Assembly (NCBI RefSeq): GCF_004193175.1
Contig: NZ_SAUH01000001.1
Location: 3,350,501-3,414,500 of the forward strand
DNA: 64,000 nt
Direction: 5' to 3'
Source: Streptomyces sp. RFCAC02
Lineage (GTDB): Bacteria; Actinomycetota; Actinomycetes; Streptomycetales; Streptomycetaceae
The position numbers were made by a program, and so were the translations under genes. Position 1 is the first letter of the stretch, and each line of letters opens with the position of its first letter. Below the pieces are notes generated by a model. It made no database searches. It was not told where the DNA came from and worked only from the letters and a program-made list of their open reading frames with translations. This document shows, piece after piece, positions 32,451 to 40,474 of the stretch.

Positions 32451-34757
32451 ATGTCCGACGAGAACGAGCCGATACGCGTGGCACCCCGCACGCGGGGCGC
32501 CCACCGGACCATCGCCGAGGCGCTGGCCGCGGCTCCCGCCGACGCCGTCATCAGCATCGCCCCGGGCGAGTACACGGAGACCCTCCGGCTCTCCCGCCGC
32601 GTCACCCTGCGGCCCGAGTACGGCAACGGGTCCGTCGTCATCATCGTCCGCACCACCGCCGGCACCATGACCGTCGCCGCGCCCGGCTGCCGGCTCCGCG
32701 GCATCACCCTGCGCGGCGACGAACCGTCCGAGGCGCTGCTGCGCGTCGAGGACGCAGCGTCCCTCGTCCTTGAGGACTGCACGGTCGCCCGCGGCCGTAT
32801 CGAGGTCCTCGGCTCCCGCAGCACGACCCCCCGGCCCGACCCGCCCGTCAGAAGCATCCCCATCGACCACGACCTCGCCGAGGAACTGGCCGACCCCACC
32901 GGCGGCGGCGTCCTGCTGGCCCTCCGCACCCGGCTGCGCTCCTCGCGCCACACCGCGCTCCACCTGACGGGCGACGCCCTCGCCCGTCTTGAGGACTCGT
33001 CGGTCGACGGCGTCGAGGGCATCGGCGTCGCCGTCTCCGGCACCGCCGTCCTGCGCGCCAACCGCTTCCGCGTGCACGGCGGCTCCGGCTCCGCCATCCG
33101 CGCGCGCGACTCGTCACGCGTCCTGATGCGGGCCAGCGGCGTCTTCGGCCCCGGCCGGCACGGCGTCCTCGTCCAGGACAAGGCCGAGGTGCTGCTGACC
33201 GACTGCCGCGTCGAGAAGGCGGCACGCTCCGGCATACGGCTCGACCACACGGCACGCGCCGAGATCAGCGACACGACGATCGCCGACGCCGAACTGTGCG
33301 GCGTCGAGGTCCGCGACGAAGCCCGCGCGACGCTCCGGGACGCGCGGGTGACCGGCGGCGACACCGGCGTGCGGCTGCGCTCCACCGAGGAGTCGGCCCT
33401 GCTCCACAGCTCCCTCGCCCGGCAGCGCGGCAACGGCCTCGAACTCGCCGCCGGGGCCGACCCGCGGGTGCGCGCGGTGCGGATCATCCGCAGCGGCAAG
33501 CACGGCGTGCTCGTCGGGGAGGGGGCGCGCGGCGTGTTCGACCACTGCGACGTGCTGGCCAGCAAGCTCCCCGCGCTGTACGTGGCGCGCGACGCGGAGC
33601 CCCGGTTCCTCGGCTGCCGCGTCTTCGACTCCCCCCAGGACCTCGGGCTCGCGCAGGACGCGCAGGCCGTCGTCGAGAACTGCGTGTCGATCAACGTCGG
33701 CACGGCGCGGCTGCCGGGCGTGGGAGCCCAGCGCTCGCAGGACGGGCCGCCGCGTGACCCGAACACCCCGGACGACAAGGGCCCGCAGCGCCCCGAGCAG
33801 CCCGCGGGCCCGCCCGGCCGGCACGTCCCGAACCCGCCGCACGCCGGCCCCGCGGGCGCCCACGGCGGCGCCGCCGCGCACCCGGGCGAGACGCCCGCCG
33901 ACCCGGACGCCGACGAGCTGCCCCCGGCGCCGCCGGAGGAGTCCCTGGAGGACCTGCTCGCCGAACTCGACGAACTCGTCGGCCTGGACGGCGTCAAGGA
34001 GAACGTCGGCGGCATGGTCAAGCTGATGCAGACCGTGCGGATGCGGCAGGAGGCGGGCCTCCCGGCGCCGCCGCTGAGCCGCCACCTCGTCTTCGCCGGG
34101 AACCCGGGAACGGGCAAGACGACGGTCGCCCGGCTCTACGGCCGCCTGCTGAACGCGCTCGGCCTCCTGTCGTACGGCCACCTGGTCGAGGTGGACCGCA
34201 GCGCGCTGGTCGGCGAGTACATCGGGCACACGGGGCCGAAGACGACCGAGGCGTTCCTGCGCGCGCGGGGCGGCGTCCTGTTCATCGACGAGGCGTACGC
34301 CCTGGCCCCGGCCGGGATCGGCATGGGGCAGGACTTCGGCAGCGAGGCGGTCGCCACCCTCGTGAAGCTGATGGAGGACTACCGGGACGAGGTCGTCGTC
34401 ATCGCGGCGGGCTACCCGAACGACATGGACCGGTTCATCGACTCGAACCCGGGTCTCGCCTCCCGCTTCACCCGCACCCTGCACTTCGCGGACTACTCCG
34501 ACGAGGAGCTGGTCCGCATCGTCGAGCACCACGCGCGCAAGCACCGCTACGAGCTGAGCGAGGCGGGCCGGAAGGCGCTGACCGGGTTCATGGGCGCCAT
34601 TCCGCGCGGCGACCGGTTCGGCAACGGCCGCACGGCCCGCCAGCTCTTCCAGCAGATGACGGAGCGGCAGGCGATGCGCATGGCGGAGATGAAGAACCCG
34701 GAGCCCGGCCAGCTCATGACGCTGGACGAGACGGACCTCCCGCTGCCCATCGCCTGA
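32451..34757 (+). CDS. Right-handed beta-helix / CbxX-CfxQ AAA ATPase fusion
   Basis: The product has 768 aa and starts at an ATG 2 nt after the giant gene's stop, so the two are probably translationally coupled. Residues about 10-425 are short beta-helix coils (patterns such as G-I-R-L-D-H-T-A-R-A-E-I-S-D and G-V-x-V-x-D-x-A) like those of pectate-lyase-fold proteins. Residues about 425-500 are a Pro/Gly-rich linker. The C-terminal part is an AAA+ module of the CbxX/CfxQ, SpoVK and EccA type: Walker A GNPGTGKT at residues 550-557 (K556), Walker B LFIDEAYAL with D613 and E614, an N-P-G-L-A-S-R-F arginine-finger motif and G-N-G-R-T-A-R. EccA is the cytosolic ATPase of type VII secretion, so a chaperone or unfoldase role for the giant protein or the WXG-like proteins is inferred. 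No signal peptide is seen, so it is probably cytoplasmic. Confidence 0.88.
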   Translation: MSDENEPIRVAPRTRGAHRTIAEALAAAPADAVISIAPGEYTETLRLSRRVTLRPEYGNGSVVIIVRTTAGTMTVAAPGCRLRGITLRGDEPSEALLRVEDAASLVLEDCTVARGRIEVLGSRSTTPRPDPPVRSIPIDHDLAEELADPTGGGVLLALRTRLRSSRHTALHLTGDALARLEDSSVDGVEGIGVAVSGTAVLRANRFRVHGGSGSAIRARDSSRVLMRASGVFGPGRHGVLVQDKAEVLLTDCRVEKAARSGIRLDHTARAEISDTTIADAELCGVEVRDEARATLRDARVTGGDTGVRLRSTEESALLHSSLARQRGNGLELAAGADPRVRAVRIIRSGKHGVLVGEGARGVFDHCDVLASKLPALYVARDAEPRFLGCRVFDSPQDLGLAQDAQAVVENCVSINVGTARLPGVGAQRSQDGPPRDPNTPDDKGPQRPEQPAGPPGRHVPNPPHAGPAGAHGGAAAHPGETPADPDADELPPAPPEESLEDLLAELDELVGLDGVKENVGGMVKLMQTVRMRQEAGLPAPPLSRHLVFAGNPGTGKTTVARLYGRLLNALGLLSYGHLVEVDRSALVGEYIGHTGPKTTEAFLRARGGVLFIDEAYALAPAGIGMGQDFGSEAVATLVKLMEDYRDEVVVIAAGYPNDMDRFIDSNPGLASRFTRTLHFADYSDEELVRIVEHHARKHRYELSEAGRKALTGFMGAIPRGDRFGNGRTARQLFQQMTERQAMRMAEMKNPEPGQLMTLDETDLPLPIA

Positions 34758-34797
34758 CCCGCCGCCGCCCGGCCCGTTCCCAGGAGGGGGAGAACTT

Positions 34798-35835
34798 GTG
34801 GTGAGGAGACGACCCGGCCGGCAGGCGGATCGTTTCGCCGACGCGTTCGCGCGCAGACCGGCGCTGGCACGGCGTGATCTGGCGCCCGGCCGCCGGGTGT
34901 TCACGTCGCTGGCCTGCGCGGTCGTGACGGCGCTGGTGGTGTCCGGCTCGGTGGCGGCGGCCGGTGCCGTGCTCGACGGGGGCGGCGGGCAGAAGGCGCC
35001 CGTCGCCGCCGAGCTGCCGGCGCGTGTCGAGACGGACGCGACGCCCGGCGACGCGCCGGCCGAGGAGCCGGCGGAGACGGTGGACGACACCGGGGACGAG
35101 CCCGCCGACGACCGGCGGGAGACCGACGAGTCCGGGACCGGCGAAGCGGCCGCGTCCGGCGGCGGTGCCGGCGACACCGGTCAGGCCGTGAACCCGGCGG
35201 ACGACGGCCCGGACGCCCCGGCGTACGGCGAGGACACCGGCGACACGGGCGGCTCCGGCACCACGGGCGCCTCCGACGACACCGCCGGGGACACGGGCGG
35301 GACGGGCGGGACGGGCGGGACGGACGAGGACGACGGGCAGGACGCCCCGGACAACTCCACCGAACGGTCGGGACAGGCGCTCGCCGGCAGCCCGGCGGTG
35401 CGGGCCGGCCCCCTGCAGGACGGCGTGGCCTACCGGCTGCGGGCCGCGTCCGGCCTGTGCCTCGACGTGGACGACGGCTCGAACGACCCCGGGACCAATC
35501 TCCAGGTGTGGGAGTGCAACGGCGCCCCGGCCCAGGAGTTCACCGTGCAGGCACGTGGCGGTAGCGTCTACACCCTGCACTCCAAGAACAATTGCGCGGA
35601 CGTGGAGAACGGTTCCCTGACCGAGGGCGCCAACGTCCGTATGTGGTACTGCAATGACGCCCCGGCCCAGCAGTGGGAGGTCACGTCCCTCGGCTCGGGC
35701 TACTACCAGCTCACATCCGTGCGCAGCGGGCACTGCCTCGACGTGAAGTACGGCTCGTCCGAGTGGGGCACGAACGTCCAGCAGTGGCGCTGCAACGGTG
35801 CCGCGGCGCAGATGTGGCGGCTCGAACGGCGCTGA
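34798..35835 (+). CDS. Membrane-anchored ricin-type beta-trefoil lectin 1
   Basis: The product has 345 aa. The start is a GTG (GTG GTG; 34801 is also possible), 7 nt after AGGAGGGGG. An Arg-rich N-terminus precedes one membrane span at about residues 38-58. A long linker rich in Asp, Gly and Thr (about 60-200) follows, then a RICIN domain (about 207-345) with three C-L-D-V or C-A-D-V repeats and A-Q-x-[WF] motifs (AQEF, AQQW, AQMW). Six cysteines pair within the three lobes as in carbohydrate-binding trefoils. The positive N-terminus suggests N-in, C-out topology, which puts the lectin outside the cell. The next gene is a paralogue with the shared motif P-G-R-R-V-F-T-S before the span. It probably binds a glycan or wall polymer. 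Its link to the giant protein is inferred only from the operon. Confidence 0.88.
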   Translation: MVRRRPGRQADRFADAFARRPALARRDLAPGRRVFTSLACAVVTALVVSGSVAAAGAVLDGGGGQKAPVAAELPARVETDATPGDAPAEEPAETVDDTGDEPADDRRETDESGTGEAAASGGGAGDTGQAVNPADDGPDAPAYGEDTGDTGGSGTTGASDDTAGDTGGTGGTGGTDEDDGQDAPDNSTERSGQALAGSPAVRAGPLQDGVAYRLRAASGLCLDVDDGSNDPGTNLQVWECNGAPAQEFTVQARGGSVYTLHSKNNCADVENGSLTEGANVRMWYCNDAPAQQWEVTSLGSGYYQLTSVRSGHCLDVKYGSSEWGTNVQQWRCNGAAAQMWRLERR

Positions 35836-35862
35836 CGCGCCCGTGAGGGAGGAACGAGAGCG

Positions 35863-36747
35863 ATGGTGGACGAACCCGAGAAGGGCTTCGCCTCGACGTA
35901 CCGGAAGAAACCGGCGGTGGCGCCGCGCGGGCTGCTGCCGGGCCGCAGGGTCTTCACGTCGATGGGCTGGGGCGTCGCCACGGCCGTCGTCGTGTCGCTG
36001 AGCGTCGTCGCCGCCGGCGCTGTGCTCGGCGGCGACGGCGACCCGGACACGACGCTCGTGTCGGGGACGCTGGAGCCGACCCCCGAGCAGCAGGAGACGG
36101 AGCCCGCCGAACCGGCCGCGCCCACGGAGGAGGAGACGGAGGAGGCGGCCGAGGAGCCCACCGAGGAGGAGGAACCGCCGGTCGAGGAGGAAGCCCCGGT
36201 GGTGCAGGAGGAGCCCGATCCGGAGCCGGAGATCGAGGAGGAGGAGCAGGAGGAGGAGGTCGAGGAAGAGGACACCGGCGCCGAGTCGGGCACGGCCCTC
36301 ACCGAGACGATCCAGGGACCGGAACCCGTTGACGGCCAGACGTACCGGCTGATCTCCGGCCTCGGCACCTGCCTCGACCGCTCCAACGGCCTGACCGACC
36401 CGGGCACTGCGGTGCAGTCGTTCGGCTGCAACGACGGGGACGCGCAGCGGTTCACGCTCCACGAGGTCGGCCGCGACCTGTGGATGCTCCAGTCCGGGAA
36501 CGTCTGCGTGGGCGTGCAGGACGCCAGCCAGGACATGGGCGGCGACATCCGGATGTACACGTGCAACGAGTCGATGTCGCAGCGCTGGTCGCTCACCGAG
36601 GTGGGCGACGGCTACTTCGAACTGGCCGCCGGGCACAGCAAGTACTGCATGGACGTGGAGAACGGCAAGTCCGAGTCGTGGACCAACGTGCGGCAGTGGG
36701 ACTGCAACCAGGCGCGCGCACAGCAGTGGAAGTTCGAGGCCTTCTGA
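35863..36747 (+). CDS. Membrane-anchored ricin-type beta-trefoil lectin 2
   Basis: The product has 294 aa. The ATG follows AGGGAGGA at a good distance and lies 27 nt after the first lectin gene. The layout is the same: a basic N-terminus, P-G-R-R-V-F-T-S, one span at about residues 34-57, a linker, then a RICIN domain at about 157-294 with A-Q-R-F, S-Q-R-W and A-Q-Q-W. The linker is strongly glutamate-rich, whereas the first lectin's linker is Asp/Gly/Thr-rich, so the anchor and trefoil are kept while the spacer has diverged. The trefoil lobes also differ (C-L-D-R, C-V-G-V, C-M-D-V), which could mean a different glycan or loss of one binding site. The C-terminal domain is predicted to be outside the membrane. 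Confidence 0.87.
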   Translation: MVDEPEKGFASTYRKKPAVAPRGLLPGRRVFTSMGWGVATAVVVSLSVVAAGAVLGGDGDPDTTLVSGTLEPTPEQQETEPAEPAAPTEEETEEAAEEPTEEEEPPVEEEAPVVQEEPDPEPEIEEEEQEEEVEEEDTGAESGTALTETIQGPEPVDGQTYRLISGLGTCLDRSNGLTDPGTAVQSFGCNDGDAQRFTLHEVGRDLWMLQSGNVCVGVQDASQDMGGDIRMYTCNESMSQRWSLTEVGDGYFELAAGHSKYCMDVENGKSESWTNVRQWDCNQARAQQWKFEAF

Positions 36748-36773
36748 CACAGGGCCGGGACCAGGGGGAAGTC

Positions 36774-37190
36774 GTGGGGACGTTCGACGAGGAGTGGGCC
36801 GCCATCCAGGCATCGGCCCGCCGCGAGGTGGCGGCCGGGGGGCTGCTGCCGGCACGCGCGCCCGCCGAGGGCACGGAGGACCTGGGGATCGAGCCGGACG
36901 CCCTGCGCCGGGCGGCCGACTACCTGGAGAACGACCTGGCGGACGAGGCACGCGACACCGTGCGCCCTCCGGCGGCCGAGCTGGAGCGGGCCGCCGGCGG
37001 GGTGCGCGGCTGGGAGACGGCGGACGGCCTGGTGCGGCTGGCGGAGTCGTGGACCGGGAAGACCGACCGGCTGCGGGACCGCCTGGTCGCCGACGCCGAC
37101 ATCCCCCGCTCCGCCGGCACGGGCCTCGGCGCACTGGATCAGGACATCGCCTCCCAGTGGCACGGCGGCACCCGGCCGTGGGGGGTGTGA
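36774..37190 (+). CDS. EspC/WXG100-like small helical protein
   Basis: The product has 138 aa. The GTG start at 36774 follows AGGGGGAAG. An ATG further upstream in the same frame lies inside the lectin gene and is rejected. The sequence is all-helical in appearance: L-G-I-E-P-D-A-L-R-R-A-A-D-Y-L near residues 33-50, then R-G-W-E-T-A-D-G-L and S-W-T-G-K-T-D-R-L-R-D-R-L. The I-x-P-D-A-L-R-x-A-A opening resembles EspC-type ESX substrates, and W-T-G resembles a shifted WXG turn. There is no signal peptide. It lies 6 nt upstream of a gene whose product has its own W-S-G turn, which fits a secreted heterodimer pair, but the pairing is inferred. Confidence 0.7.
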   Translation: MGTFDEEWAAIQASARREVAAGGLLPARAPAEGTEDLGIEPDALRRAADYLENDLADEARDTVRPPAAELERAAGGVRGWETADGLVRLAESWTGKTDRLRDRLVADADIPRSAGTGLGALDQDIASQWHGGTRPWGV

Positions 37191-37196
37191 GCGGCG

Positions 37197-39365
37197 GTGC
37201 TCGGCCATGACGAGATCACCGCGGCCGACCTGTCCGGCATCGAGGCGGCCGCCGACGCCCTGGAACGGGCCGCCGAGGACCTCGTCGGCGTGACGGACGA
37301 CTACGAGGTGCGGATCGCGGACCTGACCCGCGAACGCGGCGGCACCTGGTCCGGTGAGACCGCCACGGCGGCCGGCGCACGCTTCACCGCGACGCTGACC
37401 GAACTGGAGGCGGCACGCACGGAATGCCGCGCACTGGCCGGCATGCTGCGCGACGGCCACACAACCCTCGTCGAACTGCGCGCGACCCTGCTGGACGTGA
37501 CAGCCCAGGCGGAGGAAGCCGGCTTCACCGTGGACTCCCACGGGTACGTCCGCGACGCACTCGACCGGACCGGCATACCGGAGATCCGGACCGCCCGTGA
37601 CGCGTGGCAGGTCCGGCTCGACGCCGCCGTCCACGCGGTGGGCGAGGCGGACTTCACCCTGCGTGTCCTGCTGACGAAGGCCGCGACCGATACCGACTCC
37701 CGCGAGGACGGCATCTTCAACGGCGCGCCCTGGGGCGACTCCGACGAGATGCTCGCCGACCACGCCGAGGAATACGCGCGCAGGCTGGCCGACGGCGAGG
37801 AACTGTCCGCGTCGGAGTGGGCGGAGTTCACGCGCACCCTGGAGATCAACGCGGACGACCCGGAGTTCGCCCGTTCCTTCCTCGGCGACCTGGGCGCGGG
37901 CGGTCTCCTCGACCTGACGGCCCGCATCGCGGCCGACCCGGACCTGCCACGGCACAGCCACCTGCAGGACCAGTTGCGCGCCGTCCTCGCCACGGCGACC
38001 GACCCACCGCCCGCCGGCACGGACGAGCGGGCGCAGTGGGGCCGGTTCCGCGACGACTTCATGGCAGGTCTGGAGGAGGCGGGCCTGCGGGAGTTCAGCG
38101 TGCCGACGCTGACGGACGAGCCCGTGCTCGGCTACCAGCTGCTGGTCAGCCTGCTGGGCGAGGGCGACCACCCCACGTACTCGACGCGCTTCCTGAGCGA
38201 CCTGGCCGACCAGCTCATCACGGCGGAGGACGCCGACCAGGGCGGCCGCCCTGGCCTGTGGAACCTCACGGTGGGCGGCCCGGCGGCCGACCGTTACCTG
38301 GACGAGGACGACATGACGTGGTTCGCCGTGGACCCGCTGGACAGCGTCCTCGGCATCATGAGCCACGACCCGGACACGGCGGCGGCCTACCTGGACCCGA
38401 GAGCTGACCCGGAACGCCTGGACTACCTGCTGACAGAACGCGCCTGGCCACACCACGGCTCACCGACCCTGGAATCGAACCGCCCCGGCCTGGCCTCAGC
38501 CCTGGAATCCGCAACAACAGGAATCCCGACCGGCGAACCGACGACCACCGCGAACATCCGCCACACAGCATCCGGCACCCGCGTGATGGACGCGGTGCTG
38601 GGAATCCTCGACGAAGACGTGAGTCTGGTCGGAGACAGTGGTGAGTATGCTTTCATGCGGCCGAATATCGCCAGGATGATGGCCGCTTACATGGGGGAGA
38701 TGCAATTTGCGGTCGGAGACGAGATGGTGGCTCTCCCCGGAGAACCGCTTCTTGCTGACTTCAGTGCCTTCGAGAATCTGACGGATCTCGTGTCGCAGAT
38801 CGGCAGAGATCCGGACTCCTACGCGATCCTCACCGGCGCCCAGCAGGCGTACACGGCAGTGGCGATCGACCATGCGATCAATGCCCCGTCCGATGAGGGA
38901 CAAGCCGACACATCGACGCGTCTTACCAGAGCCATGGCGCCCGGAGCGGTCATGGCGGGAATTCTCGCCGAGGCGCGGGCCGATGCGGTGTATGAGGTCG
39001 GAATCGCAGAGCAGGATGAGTACAACGGCAAGGTGGACTTGGCTGAGCAATGGGCTGGGTATGTCATTGATGAGGCCGTCGGACGGATCTCCGAACGCGC
39101 TCCGCTGGCTGGTCCGATCATCGAGGAAGGCGTCGGTATGATCAGTGAAGCGATTTTCGAGACGTTGCGGCAGGATAAAAGCGAAGAGATTATCGAAGAC
39201 GCGGAGTCGAGTTTCCGGCGGAGTTATCAAGCGGCCAGTGATGCACTGCTGAGTGCCGTCCGGCGCGCCACTGGTTCAGCGAATGCTGAGATCAATGCGA
39301 ACGCCGTCCCTCTGGTGATGCAACAGTGGTTCGGGCATCGCGTCGAGTGGCAGGCGGAGCAGTGA
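37197..39365 (+). CDS. WXG-domain protein, DUF6571-like, candidate type VII substrate
   Basis: The product has 722 aa. The GTG start lies 6 nt after the previous stop; no strong ribosome site is visible, so coupling is likely. Residues about 1-100 form a helical hairpin with a W-x-G turn (G-G-T-W-S-G-E-T-A near residue 45), like WXG100/LXG proteins. The rest is mostly helical and has no catalytic motif that I recognise. The overall pattern resembles the streptomycete family I recall as DUF6571, an assignment made from memory. From about base 38,590 (residue about 465) composition changes: by hand count 38041-38100 is about 70% GC and 38641-38700 about 55%. The C-terminal third may therefore have a different history, as in modular toxins. 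The stop overlaps the next start by GTGA. Confidence 0.78.
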   Translation: MLGHDEITAADLSGIEAAADALERAAEDLVGVTDDYEVRIADLTRERGGTWSGETATAAGARFTATLTELEAARTECRALAGMLRDGHTTLVELRATLLDVTAQAEEAGFTVDSHGYVRDALDRTGIPEIRTARDAWQVRLDAAVHAVGEADFTLRVLLTKAATDTDSREDGIFNGAPWGDSDEMLADHAEEYARRLADGEELSASEWAEFTRTLEINADDPEFARSFLGDLGAGGLLDLTARIAADPDLPRHSHLQDQLRAVLATATDPPPAGTDERAQWGRFRDDFMAGLEEAGLREFSVPTLTDEPVLGYQLLVSLLGEGDHPTYSTRFLSDLADQLITAEDADQGGRPGLWNLTVGGPAADRYLDEDDMTWFAVDPLDSVLGIMSHDPDTAAAYLDPRADPERLDYLLTERAWPHHGSPTLESNRPGLASALESATTGIPTGEPTTTANIRHTASGTRVMDAVLGILDEDVSLVGDSGEYAFMRPNIARMMAAYMGEMQFAVGDEMVALPGEPLLADFSAFENLTDLVSQIGRDPDSYAILTGAQQAYTAVAIDHAINAPSDEGQADTSTRLTRAMAPGAVMAGILAEARADAVYEVGIAEQDEYNGKVDLAEQWAGYVIDEAVGRISERAPLAGPIIEEGVGMISEAIFETLRQDKSEEIIEDAESSFRRSYQAASDALLSAVRRATGSANAEINANAVPLVMQQWFGHRVEWQAEQ

Positions 39366-39898
39366 GGTCGCGCCGATACTGCGTAGCGATTGGATTGGCG
39401 GCGATGGTGGCTTCCGCCTGTGGTGGTCCGAGTGAGCGTGAGTACGCGCTGCCGAAGACTTTGTGCGGGGTCGGAGTCGATGAGGCTCTCTATGAACCGA
39501 TCTTCCCGCCAGGTGAAGACTTCGAGCCCCGTCGGGTGTTCGACATCGCTGGGCCGTACGTCGGGCACACGTGTGAGTTGCAGGTCGATGGCGATCCCGC
39601 TGTCACGGCGGGCACCTACGGGTTCATGGACTTCGAGGACGGAATCAGCAGAGCCGGCCTGGACGTCGATCTCCATGACGCGGTGGAGCGGGACGGGACC
39701 TATGAGGTCCGTGTCTGGCCCGGTGTCGCCATGGCGCGGATGGAGTGCCACGCGATCGACATCGTGTCGGTCATGCTCACTCTCGAAGCGCCCTATCCCG
39801 AGGACGACGAGGAGTCGGTCCGTGTGCTGTCGGATCTGATCGATCCGTTCATGGACGCGACCATGCAGCTCATACCGTGCGAGGAGTTCCAGGAGTGA
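39362..39898 (+). CDS. Small lipoprotein A (operon-specific family)
   Basis: The product has 178 aa. The GTG at 39362 overlaps the upstream stop (GTGA), which fixes the start better than an in-frame GTG at 39326. A short basic and hydrophobic leader ends at a lipobox-like A-S-A-C. The mature part begins GGPSEREYALPKTLCG, a motif shared by all three lipoproteins here. Further cysteines (C-E-L-Q, M-E-C-H-A, I-P-C-E-E-F) suggest disulfides outside the membrane. Composition is lower in GC than the operon's 5' part. No known family is recognised. Its position after a possible toxin or substrate gene suggests an immunity or surface partner role, not shown by the sequence. Confidence 0.8.
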   Translation: MRSRRYCVAIGLAAMVASACGGPSEREYALPKTLCGVGVDEALYEPIFPPGEDFEPRRVFDIAGPYVGHTCELQVDGDPAVTAGTYGFMDFEDGISRAGLDVDLHDAVERDGTYEVRVWPGVAMARMECHAIDIVSVMLTLEAPYPEDDEESVRVLSDLIDPFMDATMQLIPCEEFQE

Positions 39899-39911
39899 TC
39901 AGGGTGGGGGC

Positions 39912-40469
39912 GTGAGGGGGAAAAAGTTGGCGGCTCTGGTAGGAGTCGCGCTCGCCGTCGCGGTGTCGGGGTGCGGTGGCGAGTCCAGTGAGCGTGAGTA
40001 CGCGCTGCCGGAGACGTTCTGTGGGTTCGAGGTTCCGCCGAACCTCTACGAGCCGCTGTTTCCGGCGGGGAAGGAACTGACCGTCGGTGGCGAGTTCTCT
40101 CATGACCTCGCGAGCCTGCTGTCCGACACCTGCTCGTACCGTGTCGACGGGGAACCGGTCGTTGTCTCCGATGGGTCCCCGGCCGAGCTGTTCGAGCACT
40201 ACCTCAGGGACGAGGAGTTGTCGCAGTCGTTGGACGACGGCCGACAGGTCGAGGGGCGGTTCGACGCACAGGTGTGGCCCGACCTGGGATTGGTCCGAGT
40301 GCCCTGTGTGGTGCCGAGCGGTTCGTCCAGCTTCATCGAGACGCTGACCCTCGGAGTGCGGGCACCTGCGATCGACGGCGACGATCAGCGGCGGATCCTG
40401 GGTGAGTTGGTCCAGTCCTACATGACCGCCGTTGCCGAGTTTCTGCCGTGCGAGGAGTCCGGAGGGTAG
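39912..40469 (+). CDS. Small lipoprotein B (operon-specific family)
   Basis: The product has 185 aa and starts with GTG 13 nt after lipoprotein A. The leader V-R-G-K-K-L-A-A-L-V-G ends in a clean lipobox, V-S-G-C. The mature part begins GGESSEREYALPETFCG, matching A and C. The rest is more divergent from A and C than they are from each other, but it keeps cysteines near C-S-Y-R-V-D-G-E, V-P-C-V and L-P-C-E-E. The predicted location is the outer face of the membrane. Function is unknown. Confidence 0.82.
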   Translation: MRGKKLAALVGVALAVAVSGCGGESSEREYALPETFCGFEVPPNLYEPLFPAGKELTVGGEFSHDLASLLSDTCSYRVDGEPVVVSDGSPAELFEHYLRDEELSQSLDDGRQVEGRFDAQVWPDLGLVRVPCVVPSGSSSFIETLTLGVRAPAIDGDDQRRILGELVQSYMTAVAEFLPCEESGG

Positions 40470-40474
40470 TGGGT

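Noticed and set aside
3988..32484. Two huge antisense reading frames (3988-15666 and 15721-32484, minus strand) opposite the giant gene.
   Set aside because: They arise from the G/C-rich third positions of the sense gene, have no ribosome sites or domains, and are rich in Arg, Gly, Pro and Val without motif structure.
36480..36773. Earlier in-frame ATG for the EspC-like gene.
   Set aside because: It lies inside the second lectin gene's conserved domain. GTG 36774 has a ribosome site and follows the lectin stop.
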